The notes: generated by a model not told the origin, from the sequence alone. Counted from the stretch's first letter, positions 1 through 7,326 are shown. The stretch: 12,306 nt of DNA from Ramlibacter sp. (GCA_025351615.1 JANXVP010000487.1:1-12306); one strand, 5' to 3'. Numbers and translations are program-made.

Positions 1-307
1 CTACGCTGCCCTCGCGCAACAGGAGGCCGCTGCGCTCGGGACGCAAGTCCTGCGGCGCGCCATTGCGTGGGGTGTTGCGGCCGTCTGCTTCATTGTGTTT
101 CTGATGCTTGCCGGCGTCGCCGTCATGCTGGGAGCGACCCAGGGATTTCATTGGGTTTTGTTGCTGGCGCCGGGCGCGGTTCTGGCCTTGGGCCTGATCG
201 CGACGGGCATTGCGCGCAAGAGCCTGCCGACGCAGGTTTTCACCGAACTGCGCGGTCAGCTAGAAGCCGACGCGCAGGCCCTGCGCATGGCAGGAGCCGG
301 TTCATGA
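1..307 (+). CDS. Phage holin family / YqjE-like membrane protein (5' end outside window)
   Basis: This is the C-terminal part of a small inner-membrane protein. The frame is open from base 2 and ends with TGA at 305-307, giving about 101 visible residues. An amphipathic stretch (AQQEAAALGTQVLRRAI) leads into a first hydrophobic segment (roughly GVAAVCFIVFLMLAGVAVML). A short loop, a second hydrophobic segment (WVLLLAPGAVLALGLIATGI) and a charged tail follow. This two-helix layout is typical of the YqjE/Phage_holin_3_6 family (PF07332), which despite its name is mostly chromosomal. In proteobacteria it commonly follows a DUF883 (YqjD/ElaB-type) gene, which I would expect just left of the window. 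Its stop overlaps the next start (ATGA), so the two are probably translationally coupled. Function is not established; an envelope or stationary-phase role is inferred from family context. No prophage genes are nearby. Family call moderately sure. Confidence 0.7.
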   Translation, partial: YAALAQQEAAALGTQVLRRAIAWGVAAVCFIVFLMLAGVAVMLGATQGFHWVLLLAPGAVLALGLIATGIARKSLPTQVFTELRGQLEADAQALRMAGAGS

Positions 308-729
308 CTCCGGCGGAAAGGCTGGCGCTCAGCCGGCTCGCCATCATCGAACATCTGGAGCGTCGGGAACGCCGGCATGATCCTCACAGTGTTGAACGCG
401 ATGAGGAGCGTGCGGAGCACAATAATGGCACGGCGCGTCTGCCGCGCCGTGCAGGCCGAGGCTGGTTCGGCGGCGCTGTGAATGCCGCGAAGACGTGGTG
501 GAACCACCATCCGGCACAGCTCGCACTGGAACTGGCGACTCCTGCGTTGCAGTCTTATGCGCGCCGGAAGCCGTTTCAGCTGCTTGGAATTTCCGCAGCG
601 TTTGGCGCCGCGCTGGTTCTCACGCGGCCCTGGCGCCTGGTTTCTCTGACTTCCGTGTTGATCGCGGTCGTCAAGTCTTCGCAATTGACGAGTGTGGTGA
701 TGGCGGCATTGACGGATGCGTCGGACTAG
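304..729 (+). CDS. Hypothetical membrane protein downstream of YqjE-like gene
   Basis: I do not recognise a named family with confidence. The product has 141 residues. The start is the ATG at 304, supported by AGGAG at 292-296 seven bases upstream and by the ATGA overlap with the preceding stop. The frame is open further left, but that part lies inside the YqjE-like gene and is not used. Residues 1-50 are charged and probably helical, rich in Arg, Glu and His (LERRERRHD, VERDEERAEH). Residues 51-85 hold a Trp/His patch (TWWNHHPAQ). Residues 90-137 contain two hydrophobic stretches broken by RPWR, likely one or two membrane passes. Position and shape match the third gene often found in yqjD-yqjE-like clusters (YqjK-like or unnamed). 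Shared function with the YqjE-like protein is inferred from coupling only. Confidence 0.65.
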   Translation: MTPAERLALSRLAIIEHLERRERRHDPHSVERDEERAEHNNGTARLPRRAGRGWFGGAVNAAKTWWNHHPAQLALELATPALQSYARRKPFQLLGISAAFGAALVLTRPWRLVSLTSVLIAVVKSSQLTSVVMAALTDASD

Positions 730-840
730 GGACAATCGCCACCGCGCCTGCAGACAAGGATGACGCGCAAGCCCGCCGACGTAGTGCCACCGGCAGGCGA
801 GCTTTTGAAAACGACAGGCACCGACGAACCGATTCACCTG

Positions 841-846
841 AAGGAG
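841..846 (+). promoter_or_regulatory. Ribosome binding site of the BON lipoprotein gene
   Basis: AAGGAG lies six bases before the ATG at 853. It decides that start over an in-frame open stretch reaching left to 760 and over the out-of-frame ATG at 848. The resulting protein begins with a proper lipoprotein signal. The 123 bases between 729 and 853 otherwise show only a TTGAAA at 805-810, without a convincing -10 partner. Confidence 0.7.
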
Positions 847-852
847 AATGAA

Positions 853-1167
853 ATGAAATACTTCCGAGCTCTCGCCCTGGCTGCCCTCGCCGGCACCACG
901 ATCCTGACAGCAGGCTGCGCCGTGATGCGCGGCCAGGAAACAGCCGGCGCCTACGTTGACGATGCGACCATCACCACTTCGGTGAAAGCCAAGTTCGTCG
1001 AGGACAAGACCGTGGATGCCGCGTCGATCAAGGTGGAAACCCTGAACGGGACGGTGGCGCTGTCCGGCTTCGCCAAGTCGAATGCCGAAAAGTCGCAGGC
1101 CGAATACCTGGCGCGCAACACGCGCGGCGTGCGTGAAGTCCGCAACAGCCTGACCGTGCGTCCCTGA
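853..1167 (+). CDS. BON-domain lipoprotein (OsmY/DolP-like)
   Basis: This is a 104-residue periplasmic lipoprotein with a single BON domain, the phospholipid-binding fold of OsmY and DolP. Residues 1-21 form a signal peptide (MKYFRALALAALAG...) ending in the lipobox LTAGC, so Cys22 is the predicted lipidation site. The rest is one BON domain at about residues 33-102. Hallmarks are DDATITTSVKAKF at its start, the central strand-turn IKVETLNGTVALSGFA with the family-typical Gly residues, and the closing RGVREVRNSLTV. BON proteins bind membranes and often rise under osmotic or envelope stress, which suits the membrane proteins just upstream. A 123-base gap before the gene and a terminator after it suggest its own transcript. 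Residue 23 after the lipid Cys is Ala, so there is no Asp inner-membrane retention signal and outer-membrane sorting is likely (inference). Confidence 0.9.
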   Translation: MKYFRALALAALAGTTILTAGCAVMRGQETAGAYVDDATITTSVKAKFVEDKTVDAASIKVETLNGTVALSGFAKSNAEKSQAEYLARNTRGVREVRNSLTVRP

Positions 1168-1182
1168 TCTTCCGGCCCTGAC

Positions 1183-1223
1183 AAGGCAGGCCGGGCGGCA
1201 ACGCCTCGCCTGCCTTTTTTTTT
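1183..1223 (+). terminator. Rho-independent terminator after the BON gene
   Basis: A 9-bp stem (AAGGCAGGC at 1183-1191 with GCCTGCCTT at 1208-1216) is followed by one C-C mismatch. An inner 5-bp stem (1193-1197 with 1202-1206, one G-T pair) is capped by a GCAA tetraloop at 1198-1201. The outer arm runs straight into nine T residues (1215-1223). This is a textbook intrinsic terminator, 15 bases after the BON stop, and it separates that gene from the metallopeptidase gene. Confidence 0.92.
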
Positions 1224-1246
1224 GCAGTGAACGGGAGCGCAAGACA

Positions 1247-2383
1247 ATGAAGTTATTCCATTGCGACAACTGCGGCAGTGCGGTGTTCTTCGAAAACGTG
1301 AAATGCCTGCATTGCGCCAGCACCCTGGCTTTCCTTCCCGACCGCTTGTCGCTGAATGCGATCGAGCCGGCGCCCGAGGCTGAGAGCTTGTGGCGCCGCA
1401 TTCGCAAGAACCGGCCGTCGTCGCGACACTATCGCCTGTGCCAGAACAGCACGCAACAAGAGGCGTGCAACTTCGCGATTCCTGCGGCCGACCCCAACCC
1501 GCTGTGCGTGTGCTGCCGCTTGACGCAGATGCTGCCCGACCTTTCCACCCCGGGCAACCACGCGCGGTGGTTCCGGATCGAAGTTGCCAAGCGGCGCCTT
1601 TTCTATACGCTCGCGCGCCTCGGCCTGGCGTCGGTCAATCCGCCCGACGGGGTGCGTGACGGCCCGGTGTTCCAGTTCCTGGCCGACCAGCCCGGGCAGC
1701 GCGTGATGACCGGACATTTCAACGGAGTGATCACCTTGAACGTGGCGGAGGCAGACGACGACGAACGGGTACGCCGACGGCTCGAATTGCACGAACCGTA
1801 CCGGACGCTGCTGGGCCACCTGCGGCACGAGTCAGGACACTACTACTGGGACGGGTTGATCCGGGACGCCGGCCGGCAGGACGACTTTCGCGCTGTTTTC
1901 GGTGATGAACGGGCGGACTACAGCCAGGCGCTGGGGTCCCACTACGCTGCGGGCCCGCCGGCCAATTGGCAGGACAGCTTCGTCAGCGCTTACGCCACCG
2001 CCCATCCGTGGGAGGACTGGGCGGAAACCTGGGCGCACTACCTGCACATGGTGGACCTGCTAGAGACCGCGGCGTCGTACAACACGCGACTCACGGTGCC
2101 AGGCATGGACGACGACGTGGAAGAAGTGACCAATCCATTCGAAACCGGGCCGAAGGTGTTCGACCCGCTGGTCGACCAGTGGGTGCCGCTGACGCTATTG
2201 CTGAACAGCCTGAATCGGAGCCTGGGCCAGGACGACGCCTATCCGTTCGCCCTCAGCGCCGGGGCCCTGGACAAGCTACGCTTCATCCACGACCTGATCC
2301 AGTCACCCCACGCGCAGCTTGAGCAGCAGCAACCGCAGCTGGCAAGCGTCGCTGCGATCGAGCCCGCCTATCATCCCGGCTGA
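1247..2383 (+). CDS. Zinc-ribbon putative zinc metallopeptidase (COG4307 type)
   Basis: The product has 378 residues. It starts with a zinc-ribbon-like module: Cys6-x2-Cys9 and Cys20-x2-Cys23, then a second cysteine group (Cys65, Cys74, Cys87, Cys89, Cys90). The rest resembles the 'putative zinc-binding metallo-peptidase' family (PF10005). The likely active site is HESGH (His194, Glu195, His198), a classical HExxH motif in which two His bind zinc and Glu acts as base. The segment HPWEDWAETWAHYLH (253-267) offers Glu260 as a possible third ligand, as in gluzincins. No signal peptide or membrane segment is seen, so it should be cytoplasmic. GGGAG at 1232-1236 precedes the ATG. Substrate and physiological role of this family are unknown to me. 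It stands alone on its strand after a terminator, and its last 13 bases overlap the convergent helicase gene. Family call strong, peptidase activity inferred. Confidence 0.85.
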   Translation: MKLFHCDNCGSAVFFENVKCLHCASTLAFLPDRLSLNAIEPAPEAESLWRRIRKNRPSSRHYRLCQNSTQQEACNFAIPAADPNPLCVCCRLTQMLPDLSTPGNHARWFRIEVAKRRLFYTLARLGLASVNPPDGVRDGPVFQFLADQPGQRVMTGHFNGVITLNVAEADDDERVRRRLELHEPYRTLLGHLRHESGHYYWDGLIRDAGRQDDFRAVFGDERADYSQALGSHYAAGPPANWQDSFVSAYATAHPWEDWAETWAHYLHMVDLLETAASYNTRLTVPGMDDDVEEVTNPFETGPKVFDPLVDQWVPLTLLLNSLNRSLGQDDAYPFALSAGALDKLRFIHDLIQSPHAQLEQQQPQLASVAAIEPAYHPG

Positions 2384-4899
2384 AGCTTCAGCTCATCCGA
2401 TTCCATGTCGCGCAGGATGCGGTCCAGCCGGGTCGAGAGCTGCTCGGTGGTGAGCTTTTCCCGAAAGCGCTCCACCATCAGCGGCAGGCTCATCGGGCTG
2501 GGGTGCTTCAGCTCCACCAGCCAGAGCGCCTTGCCCACCATCCGCTGCAGCGTGGCGGACAAGCGAGAGATCTCCAGTTCCTGGCTCAGGACTTCGCTCT
2601 CGGCCTGCCCCAGCAGCAGGTTGCCCTTGTCGTACTTGCGGAACACCTCGAAGAACAGGCCGCTGGAGGCCTGCAACTGCTTGGCGCTCTTGGGCTGGCC
2701 CGGGTAGCCGCTGAAGATCAGGCCGGCGACCCGCGCGATCTCGCGGAAGCGCCGCTGCGCCAGCTCGGTCGAATTGAGCGATGCCAGCACATCGTGCAGC
2801 AGGTTTTCGATGCTGAAGACGCTCCAGTCCCGCACCGGCGTCAGGTCAAATTCTTCCGGGCTCACCAGCTCGAAGCCGTAATCGTTGACCGAGATGCTGA
2901 AGGTGTTGGGCCGCTCGCGTGCGAGGCGCCAGGCCAGCAGGCTGGCCAGCCCGAGATGGACGTGGCGTCCGGCGAAGGGATAGACGTAGAGATGGAAGCC
3001 CTCCTTCGAGCGGAAGATTTCGACCAGCAGGGCTTCGGGCGTGGGGATGCGCGAGAGCCGGGCCTGGGTCTGCAGCATCGGCCGCGCCGCTTCCAGCTCC
3101 GGTTCGACAAACTCGCCCTGTGCCGCCTTCTGCATTATCTCCAGCACCGCGTCCCCCATCTCGGTGGACAGCGCCATCTTGCTGCCCTGCCAGGTCGGCA
3201 CCGTGCCCTTGTTGCGGGTCGCCTTCCTGACGTACGCCGCCATGTCCTGCACCCGGATGAATTCCAGCAGCCGGCCGGCGAAGAAGAAGCAGTCGCCCTT
3301 GCGCAGACGGGCGATGAAGCCTTCCTCGATCGTTCCCAGGCTGGCGCCGCTCATGTACTTCACATGCATCGCCGAATCGCTGACGATGGTGCCGATCCCC
3401 AGCTTGTGGCGGCGGCCAATGGCCGCATCGCTGACGCGGTACACCCCGTCTTCCCCCAGCCGGATGCGGTGGTAGTCGGGATACGCCGTGAGGCTTTCGC
3501 CGCCACGCTCGCAAAACAGCACTGCCCAGTCGAATTCGGCGCGCGTCAGGGCGCGGTAGGCCCAGCTGCTGCGAACCTCGTCGAACAGCGCGTCGACGCG
3601 AAAGCCTCCTCCGATTGCAATGGTGACGATGTGTTGCACCAGGACATCGAGCGGCTTCTCGGGCGACTCGCGCTTTTCCACCCGTCCCTCATGGGCAGCC
3701 CGGCGCGCGGCCGCGGCTTCGATGAGCTCCATCGTGTGGGTCGGCACCAGCGTCAGCCGGCTCGCCCGTCCTGGCGCGTGGCCGCTGCGGCCGGCTCGCT
3801 GCATGATGCGGGCGACCCCCTTGGGCGAGCCGATCTGCAGCACCCGCTCCACCGGCAGGAAGTCGACGCCGAGATCGAGCGACGAGGTGGCGACCACGGC
3901 GCGCAGCGTGCCCTCTTTCAGGCCCAGCTCGACCCACTCGCGGCTGGCCTTGTCGATCGACCCGTGGTGCAGCGCGATCTCGCCCGCCCACTCCGGTTTG
4001 GCCGCGAGCAGCAGCTGGTACCAGATCTCGGCCTGCGAGCGGACGTTGGTGAACACCAGCGTCGTCCCGGATTTTGCGATCTCATCGACCACGGGCTGCT
4101 GCATCCGCGCACCCAGGTGCCCGGCCCACGAGTATTTGCCGGGGTCCGGCGGGATCAGCGTGTCGATCACCAGTTTCTTGTCGACCCGTCCGCGGACCAG
4201 CTTCGGCGCCGGGCCGGGCGTCGTACCGCACAGCACGTCCATCGCCTGTTCCAGGTTGCCCAGGGTGGCGCTCAGCCCCCACGTGACGAGTTGCGGATTG
4301 AAGCGGCGCAGCCGCGCCAGGGCCAGCTGGGCCTGCACGCCGCGCTTGCTGCCGATCAGCTCGTGCCATTCGTCGACCACCACGTACGCGACGCTTTGCA
4401 ACTCCTCGCGCGGATCGTTGCGGGTCAGCATCAGCGTGAGCGACTCGGGCGTCGTCACCAGCACCGTCGGGAAGCGCCGGTCCTGACGGGCGCGTTCCGC
4501 ACTCGACGTGTCGCCGGTGCGCTGGCCGATGGTCCAGGACGGCGCCAGCGCGGCCAGCGGCTGCGTCAGCGCGCGCGTGGTGTCGGAGGCGAGCGCGCGC
4601 ATCGGCGTCAGCCAGATGACCCGCAGCGGCTCAGCCGCTGCCTTGCTCAGCTGCGGCTCAGCCGCTGCTTGCCTGGCCCGCGGCTCAGCCGCTGGAGTCT
4701 TGCCCGGCGAATGGCGCAACAGCAATGCGGCCAGCATGCCCAGCCACACCGCATAGGTCTTGCCCGACCCGGTGGTCGCATGCAGCATGCCGCTGCGGCC
4801 TTCGGCAATTGCCTGCCAGACCTCGCGCTGGAACGGGAACGACTTCCAGCCGCGGCCGGCCAGCCACTGGTCAACCGGCGATGCGGACGTTTTCGGCAC
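2371..4899 (-). CDS. Ligase-associated DNA damage response DEXH-box helicase (Lhr-like)
   Basis: This 842-residue superfamily 2 DNA helicase belongs to the Lhr-related, ligase-associated type (TIGR04121-like). Motifs in order: a Q-motif-like FPFQREVW (21-28), Walker A TTGSGKT (42-48), Ia TPMRALA (98-104), TTPES (149-153), the DEAH-box variant DEWH (176-179) in VVDEWHELIGSKRG, and SAT (210-212). The second RecA domain has LVFTNVRSQAE (281-291), ATSSLDLGVDF (337-347) and QRAGRSGH (367-374). A winged-helix/Lhr-core-like C-terminal half follows. Members are thought to act in repair with an ATP-dependent ligase, an exonuclease and a phosphoesterase, none of which is adjacent here. The start is GTG at 4897-4899; upstream stays open, but no ATG and no good Shine-Dalgarno sequence is seen, so the start is less certain. 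Residues 70-91 carry three AAEP repeats that look like an insertion. The 3' end overlaps the opposing peptidase gene by 13 bases. Confidence 0.9.
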   Translation of the reverse strand: MPKTSASPVDQWLAGRGWKSFPFQREVWQAIAEGRSGMLHATTGSGKTYAVWLGMLAALLLRHSPGKTPAAEPRARQAAAEPQLSKAAAEPLRVIWLTPMRALASDTTRALTQPLAALAPSWTIGQRTGDTSSAERARQDRRFPTVLVTTPESLTLMLTRNDPREELQSVAYVVVDEWHELIGSKRGVQAQLALARLRRFNPQLVTWGLSATLGNLEQAMDVLCGTTPGPAPKLVRGRVDKKLVIDTLIPPDPGKYSWAGHLGARMQQPVVDEIAKSGTTLVFTNVRSQAEIWYQLLLAAKPEWAGEIALHHGSIDKASREWVELGLKEGTLRAVVATSSLDLGVDFLPVERVLQIGSPKGVARIMQRAGRSGHAPGRASRLTLVPTHTMELIEAAAARRAAHEGRVEKRESPEKPLDVLVQHIVTIAIGGGFRVDALFDEVRSSWAYRALTRAEFDWAVLFCERGGESLTAYPDYHRIRLGEDGVYRVSDAAIGRRHKLGIGTIVSDSAMHVKYMSGASLGTIEEGFIARLRKGDCFFFAGRLLEFIRVQDMAAYVRKATRNKGTVPTWQGSKMALSTEMGDAVLEIMQKAAQGEFVEPELEAARPMLQTQARLSRIPTPEALLVEIFRSKEGFHLYVYPFAGRHVHLGLASLLAWRLARERPNTFSISVNDYGFELVSPEEFDLTPVRDWSVFSIENLLHDVLASLNSTELAQRRFREIARVAGLIFSGYPGQPKSAKQLQASSGLFFEVFRKYDKGNLLLGQAESEVLSQELEISRLSATLQRMVGKALWLVELKHPSPMSLPLMVERFREKLTTEQLSTRLDRILRDMESDELKLQPG
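4626..4706 (-). repeat. Three-copy 27-bp in-frame repeat inside the helicase gene
   Basis: An identical 15-mer, GCGGCTCAGCCGCTG (+ strand), occurs at 4626-4640, 4653-4667 and 4680-4694, exactly 27 bases apart. The 12-base spacers differ. Each 15-mer is close to palindromic. In the first copy, extended to 4624-4640, it is a perfect inverted repeat with 7-bp arms (CAGCGGC/GCCGCTG) around TCA. Read on the minus strand in frame it codes AAEP at residues 70-73, 79-82 and 88-91. The periodicity is a multiple of three, so the reading frame is kept. It lies between helicase motifs I and Ia, a place where a length-variable loop would be tolerated. Confidence 0.85.
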
Positions 4900-4989
4900 A
4901 GGGTTTACGAGAGCGGAGGGGAATGGATGAACCCATTGTGGCGGGATTAGAGTCGCTGTGCGCCTCCGGCAGCTTCCAGGAAATCCGCC

Positions 4990-5982
4990 ATGCCTTTCAT
5001 GCCTCCGGTCCCAACCTCGTCACGTCGCTTCGCGCTCGCCGGCATTGCCATGCTCTGTGCCCCTGCCAACGGCACCGCCCTGGCCCAGGGCGCCTGGCCC
5101 ACCCGGCCCGTTCGCTTCATCAACAGCTTCCCACCAGGAGGACCGTCGGACATCATCGCGCGGTCGATCGCCGAGGTCCTGCAGGCGCAGTTCAAGCAGC
5201 CCTTCGTGGTCGACAACAAGGCGGGTGCAAGCGGCAACATCGGCACTGATTACGTCGCCAAAAGCCCGGCCGACGGCTACACCGTGCTGATCGGGATCGA
5301 CACCACCGTCACCGTGAATCCCCACATCTACAAGAGCCTGCCGTTCAAGCCCGCCGACCTGCGCCCGCTGGTGGTGGTGGCCTCGTCAGGCCTGTTGATC
5401 GGCGTCCATCCCTCGACCGGGTTCAAGACCCTGCAGGAGCTGGTCGCGGCCGGCCGCGCCCAGGGCGTGAGCTTCAGTTCAGCCGGCAGCGGCAGCCCGG
5501 GCCATTTGTCGGCGCAGCTGTTCACTGAAGCGGCCGGCATCAGGATCAACCACATTCCATACAAAGGCAATACGCCGGCCGTCACGGCGGTGCTGGCGGG
5601 CGAGGTCACCGGCGGCGCGCTGGCGACGCCGGGCATGCTGCCCTACGTCAAAGCCGGCAAGATCACCGCGCTGGCCGTCACCAGCCGCCAGCGTTCCAGG
5701 CTGGCGCCGGACATTCCGACCGTGGCCGAAGCAGGCCTGAAAAACCTGGAGCAGGAAGTCCTGTACGTTGCCTGGATGCCGGCCGCGACGCCGGAGCAGG
5801 TGGTGCAGACGCTGCAGAAGGGTTTTGCCGACGCGTTGGGCCGTCCCGATGTGCAGGGCCGGCTGGCGGGTCTCGACCTGTTCTACGAAGGGCTGACCGG
5901 CGCTGCCGCCAGCAAGCGGCTGAACGACCTGTCCGACCACTATGCCCGCGTGATCAGGAGCACCGGGATGAAAGTGGACTAG
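4990..5982 (+). CDS. Bug-family (TctC-like) tripartite tricarboxylate transporter substrate-binding protein
   Basis: This 330-residue periplasmic solute-binding protein belongs to the Bug/TctC family. The signal sequence is residues 1-32 with predicted cleavage after ALA (ALA-QGAWP). It contains SRRFALAGIA, which could act as a Tat signal, although Sec export is equally possible. Family hallmarks follow: WPTRPVRFI (36-44), PPGGPSDIIAR, VVDNKAGASGNIGTD, SPADGYTVLIG, a central SAGSGSPGHL loop near the ligand pocket, and IPYKGNTPAV. Asp-rather-than-Gly variation in the loop cannot be judged without alignment. Family members bind carboxylates, aromatic acids, amino acids or nicotinate-like compounds; the ligand here is unknown. 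No TctA/TctB membrane partners are nearby, as is usual for orphan Bug proteins. A sulfatase gene begins 10 bases downstream, so a sulfated organic ligand is a reasonable guess. The gene diverges from the helicase gene across a 90-base gap with no obvious promoter match. Confidence 0.93.
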   Translation: MPFMPPVPTSSRRFALAGIAMLCAPANGTALAQGAWPTRPVRFINSFPPGGPSDIIARSIAEVLQAQFKQPFVVDNKAGASGNIGTDYVAKSPADGYTVLIGIDTTVTVNPHIYKSLPFKPADLRPLVVVASSGLLIGVHPSTGFKTLQELVAAGRAQGVSFSSAGSGSPGHLSAQLFTEAAGIRINHIPYKGNTPAVTAVLAGEVTGGALATPGMLPYVKAGKITALAVTSRQRSRLAPDIPTVAEAGLKNLEQEVLYVAWMPAATPEQVVQTLQKGFADALGRPDVQGRLAGLDLFYEGLTGAAASKRLNDLSDHYARVIRSTGMKVD

Positions 5983-5992
5983 GGAAACACGA

Positions 5993-7297
5993 ATGAAACA
6001 ACCCAACCTGATTTTCATCGTCGCCGACGACCTCGGCTACGCCGACCTCGGCTGCTATGGCGGCCGCGCTCCGGTGTCGCCGGTGCTCGACCGGCTCGCC
6101 GCCGCCGGCATCAAGTTCACCCAGGGCTATTCCAATTCACCGGTCTGCTCGCCCACGCGCTTCGCCATGATCACAGGCCGCTACCAGTACCGGTTGCGCG
6201 GCGCGGCCGAAGAGCCAATCAACAGCAAGAGCCGGGGCAGCACCACGCTTGGAATGCCGGTCGACCATCCGACGCTGCCCTCGCTGCTCAAGGACAACGG
6301 CTACCGCACCGCGCTGATCGGAAAGTGGCACCTGGGATATCCGCCGTCGTTCGGACCGCTGCGTTCGGGCTACCAGGAATTCTTCGGGCCGATGTCGGGC
6401 GGCGTCGACTACTTCACGCACTGTGCCTCCACCGGCGCCCACGACCTGTGGCAGGGCGAACAGGAGCACAGCGAGGACGGCTATCTCACCGACCTGCTGT
6501 CGCAACGCTCGGTCGACTATGTGAACCGCATGGCGAAGCAGCCGTCGCCCTTCCTGCTCAGCCTGCACTACACCGCACCGCACTGGCCCTGGGAAACGCG
6601 CGACGACGAGGCACTGGCGCAGGAGGTCAGACACAACCTGTTCCACCTGCATGGCGGCAACATCCACAGCTACCGCCGCATGATCCACCACATGGACGAG
6701 GGCATCGGCCGGATCATGGATGCGCTGCAACGCAACGGCCAGGCCGACAACACGCTGGTCGTTTTCACCAGCGACAACGGCGGCGAGCGCTTCTCCGACA
6801 ACTGGCCCCTGGTGGGCGGCAAGATGGACCTGACCGAAGGCGGCATCCGCGTGCCATGGATTGCGCACTGGCCGGCACAGATCGCGCCCGGCGGCGTCAG
6901 CGAACAGCACTGCATGACGATGGACTGGTCGGCTACCTTGCTCGACGCGGCCGGCGTGCAGGGCGCGCCCGGCTATCCGCTGGACGGCGTCTCGCTGCTG
7001 CCGGTCCTGCGCGACGCATCCCGCAGTTTCCACCGGCCACTGCATTGGCGGATGAACCACCGGGGCCAGCGCGCGCTGCGCGACGGCGACTGGAAATACC
7101 TGCGGGTCGATGGCAACGACTACCTGTTCAACCTCCCTTGCGATGAGCGTGAGCGGGCCAATCGGGCGTCTCGTGAGCCGCAGCGGCTGGCGGCGCTGCG
7201 CGCCGCCTGGGAAGCGTGGAACGACACCATGCCGCCGATCCCCGTTGACGCCACTGTCAGCCTGGGCTTCTCGGCCAGGGACATGCCGCAGCGCTGA
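5993..7297 (+). CDS. Type I sulfatase (arylsulfatase A family, formylglycine-dependent)
   Basis: This 434-residue enzyme hydrolyses sulfate esters. The signature CSPTRFAMITGR (Cys52-Arg63) matches C-x-P-x-R...TGR, so Cys52 should be converted to formylglycine by a maturase encoded elsewhere. Metal and active-site residues of the family are visible: Asp12-Asp13 in IVADDLGYADLG, Lys111 and His113 in GKWHLG, His197 in APHWPW, Asp261-Asn262 in SDNGG and Lys277 in GGKMDLTEGGIRVPW. The catalytic set therefore looks complete. No signal peptide is present (MKQPNLIFIV leads straight into the first core strand), so a cytoplasmic enzyme is implied. The start has AGGGA overlapping the previous stop, seven bases from the ATG, and the 10-base gap points to an operon with the Bug gene. 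The exact substrate (aryl, choline or sugar sulfate) cannot be told from sequence. Confidence 0.93.
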   Translation: MKQPNLIFIVADDLGYADLGCYGGRAPVSPVLDRLAAAGIKFTQGYSNSPVCSPTRFAMITGRYQYRLRGAAEEPINSKSRGSTTLGMPVDHPTLPSLLKDNGYRTALIGKWHLGYPPSFGPLRSGYQEFFGPMSGGVDYFTHCASTGAHDLWQGEQEHSEDGYLTDLLSQRSVDYVNRMAKQPSPFLLSLHYTAPHWPWETRDDEALAQEVRHNLFHLHGGNIHSYRRMIHHMDEGIGRIMDALQRNGQADNTLVVFTSDNGGERFSDNWPLVGGKMDLTEGGIRVPWIAHWPAQIAPGGVSEQHCMTMDWSATLLDAAGVQGAPGYPLDGVSLLPVLRDASRSFHRPLHWRMNHRGQRALRDGDWKYLRVDGNDYLFNLPCDERERANRASREPQRLAALRAAWEAWNDTMPPIPVDATVSLGFSARDMPQR

Positions 7298-7326
7298 GCC
7301 CGGCGTGGGGTTGGCATACTCGCACA

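Noticed and set aside
1..307. Prophage remnant suggested by the 'phage holin' name
   Set aside because: The Phage_holin_3_6/YqjE family is mainly chromosomal, and no lysis, capsid, tail or integrase gene is present.
805..833. Sigma-70 promoter for the BON gene using TTGAAA at 805-810
   Set aside because: No hexamer resembling TATAAT at 16-18 bases spacing, so only half a promoter is visible.
4901..4937. Short inverted repeats (GGGTT/AACCC, AATGG/CCATT) in the helicase-Bug divergent gap as a regulator site
   Set aside because: Arms are only five bases and such pairs arise by chance; no regulator gene is adjacent and no promoter match supports it.
2503..4950. Very long + strand open frame antisense to the helicase gene
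   Set aside because: Its translation is low-complexity, rich in Arg, Ala, Gly and Gln with no domain, and it mirrors a helicase with all motifs intact. High GC content suppresses stops on the opposite strand.
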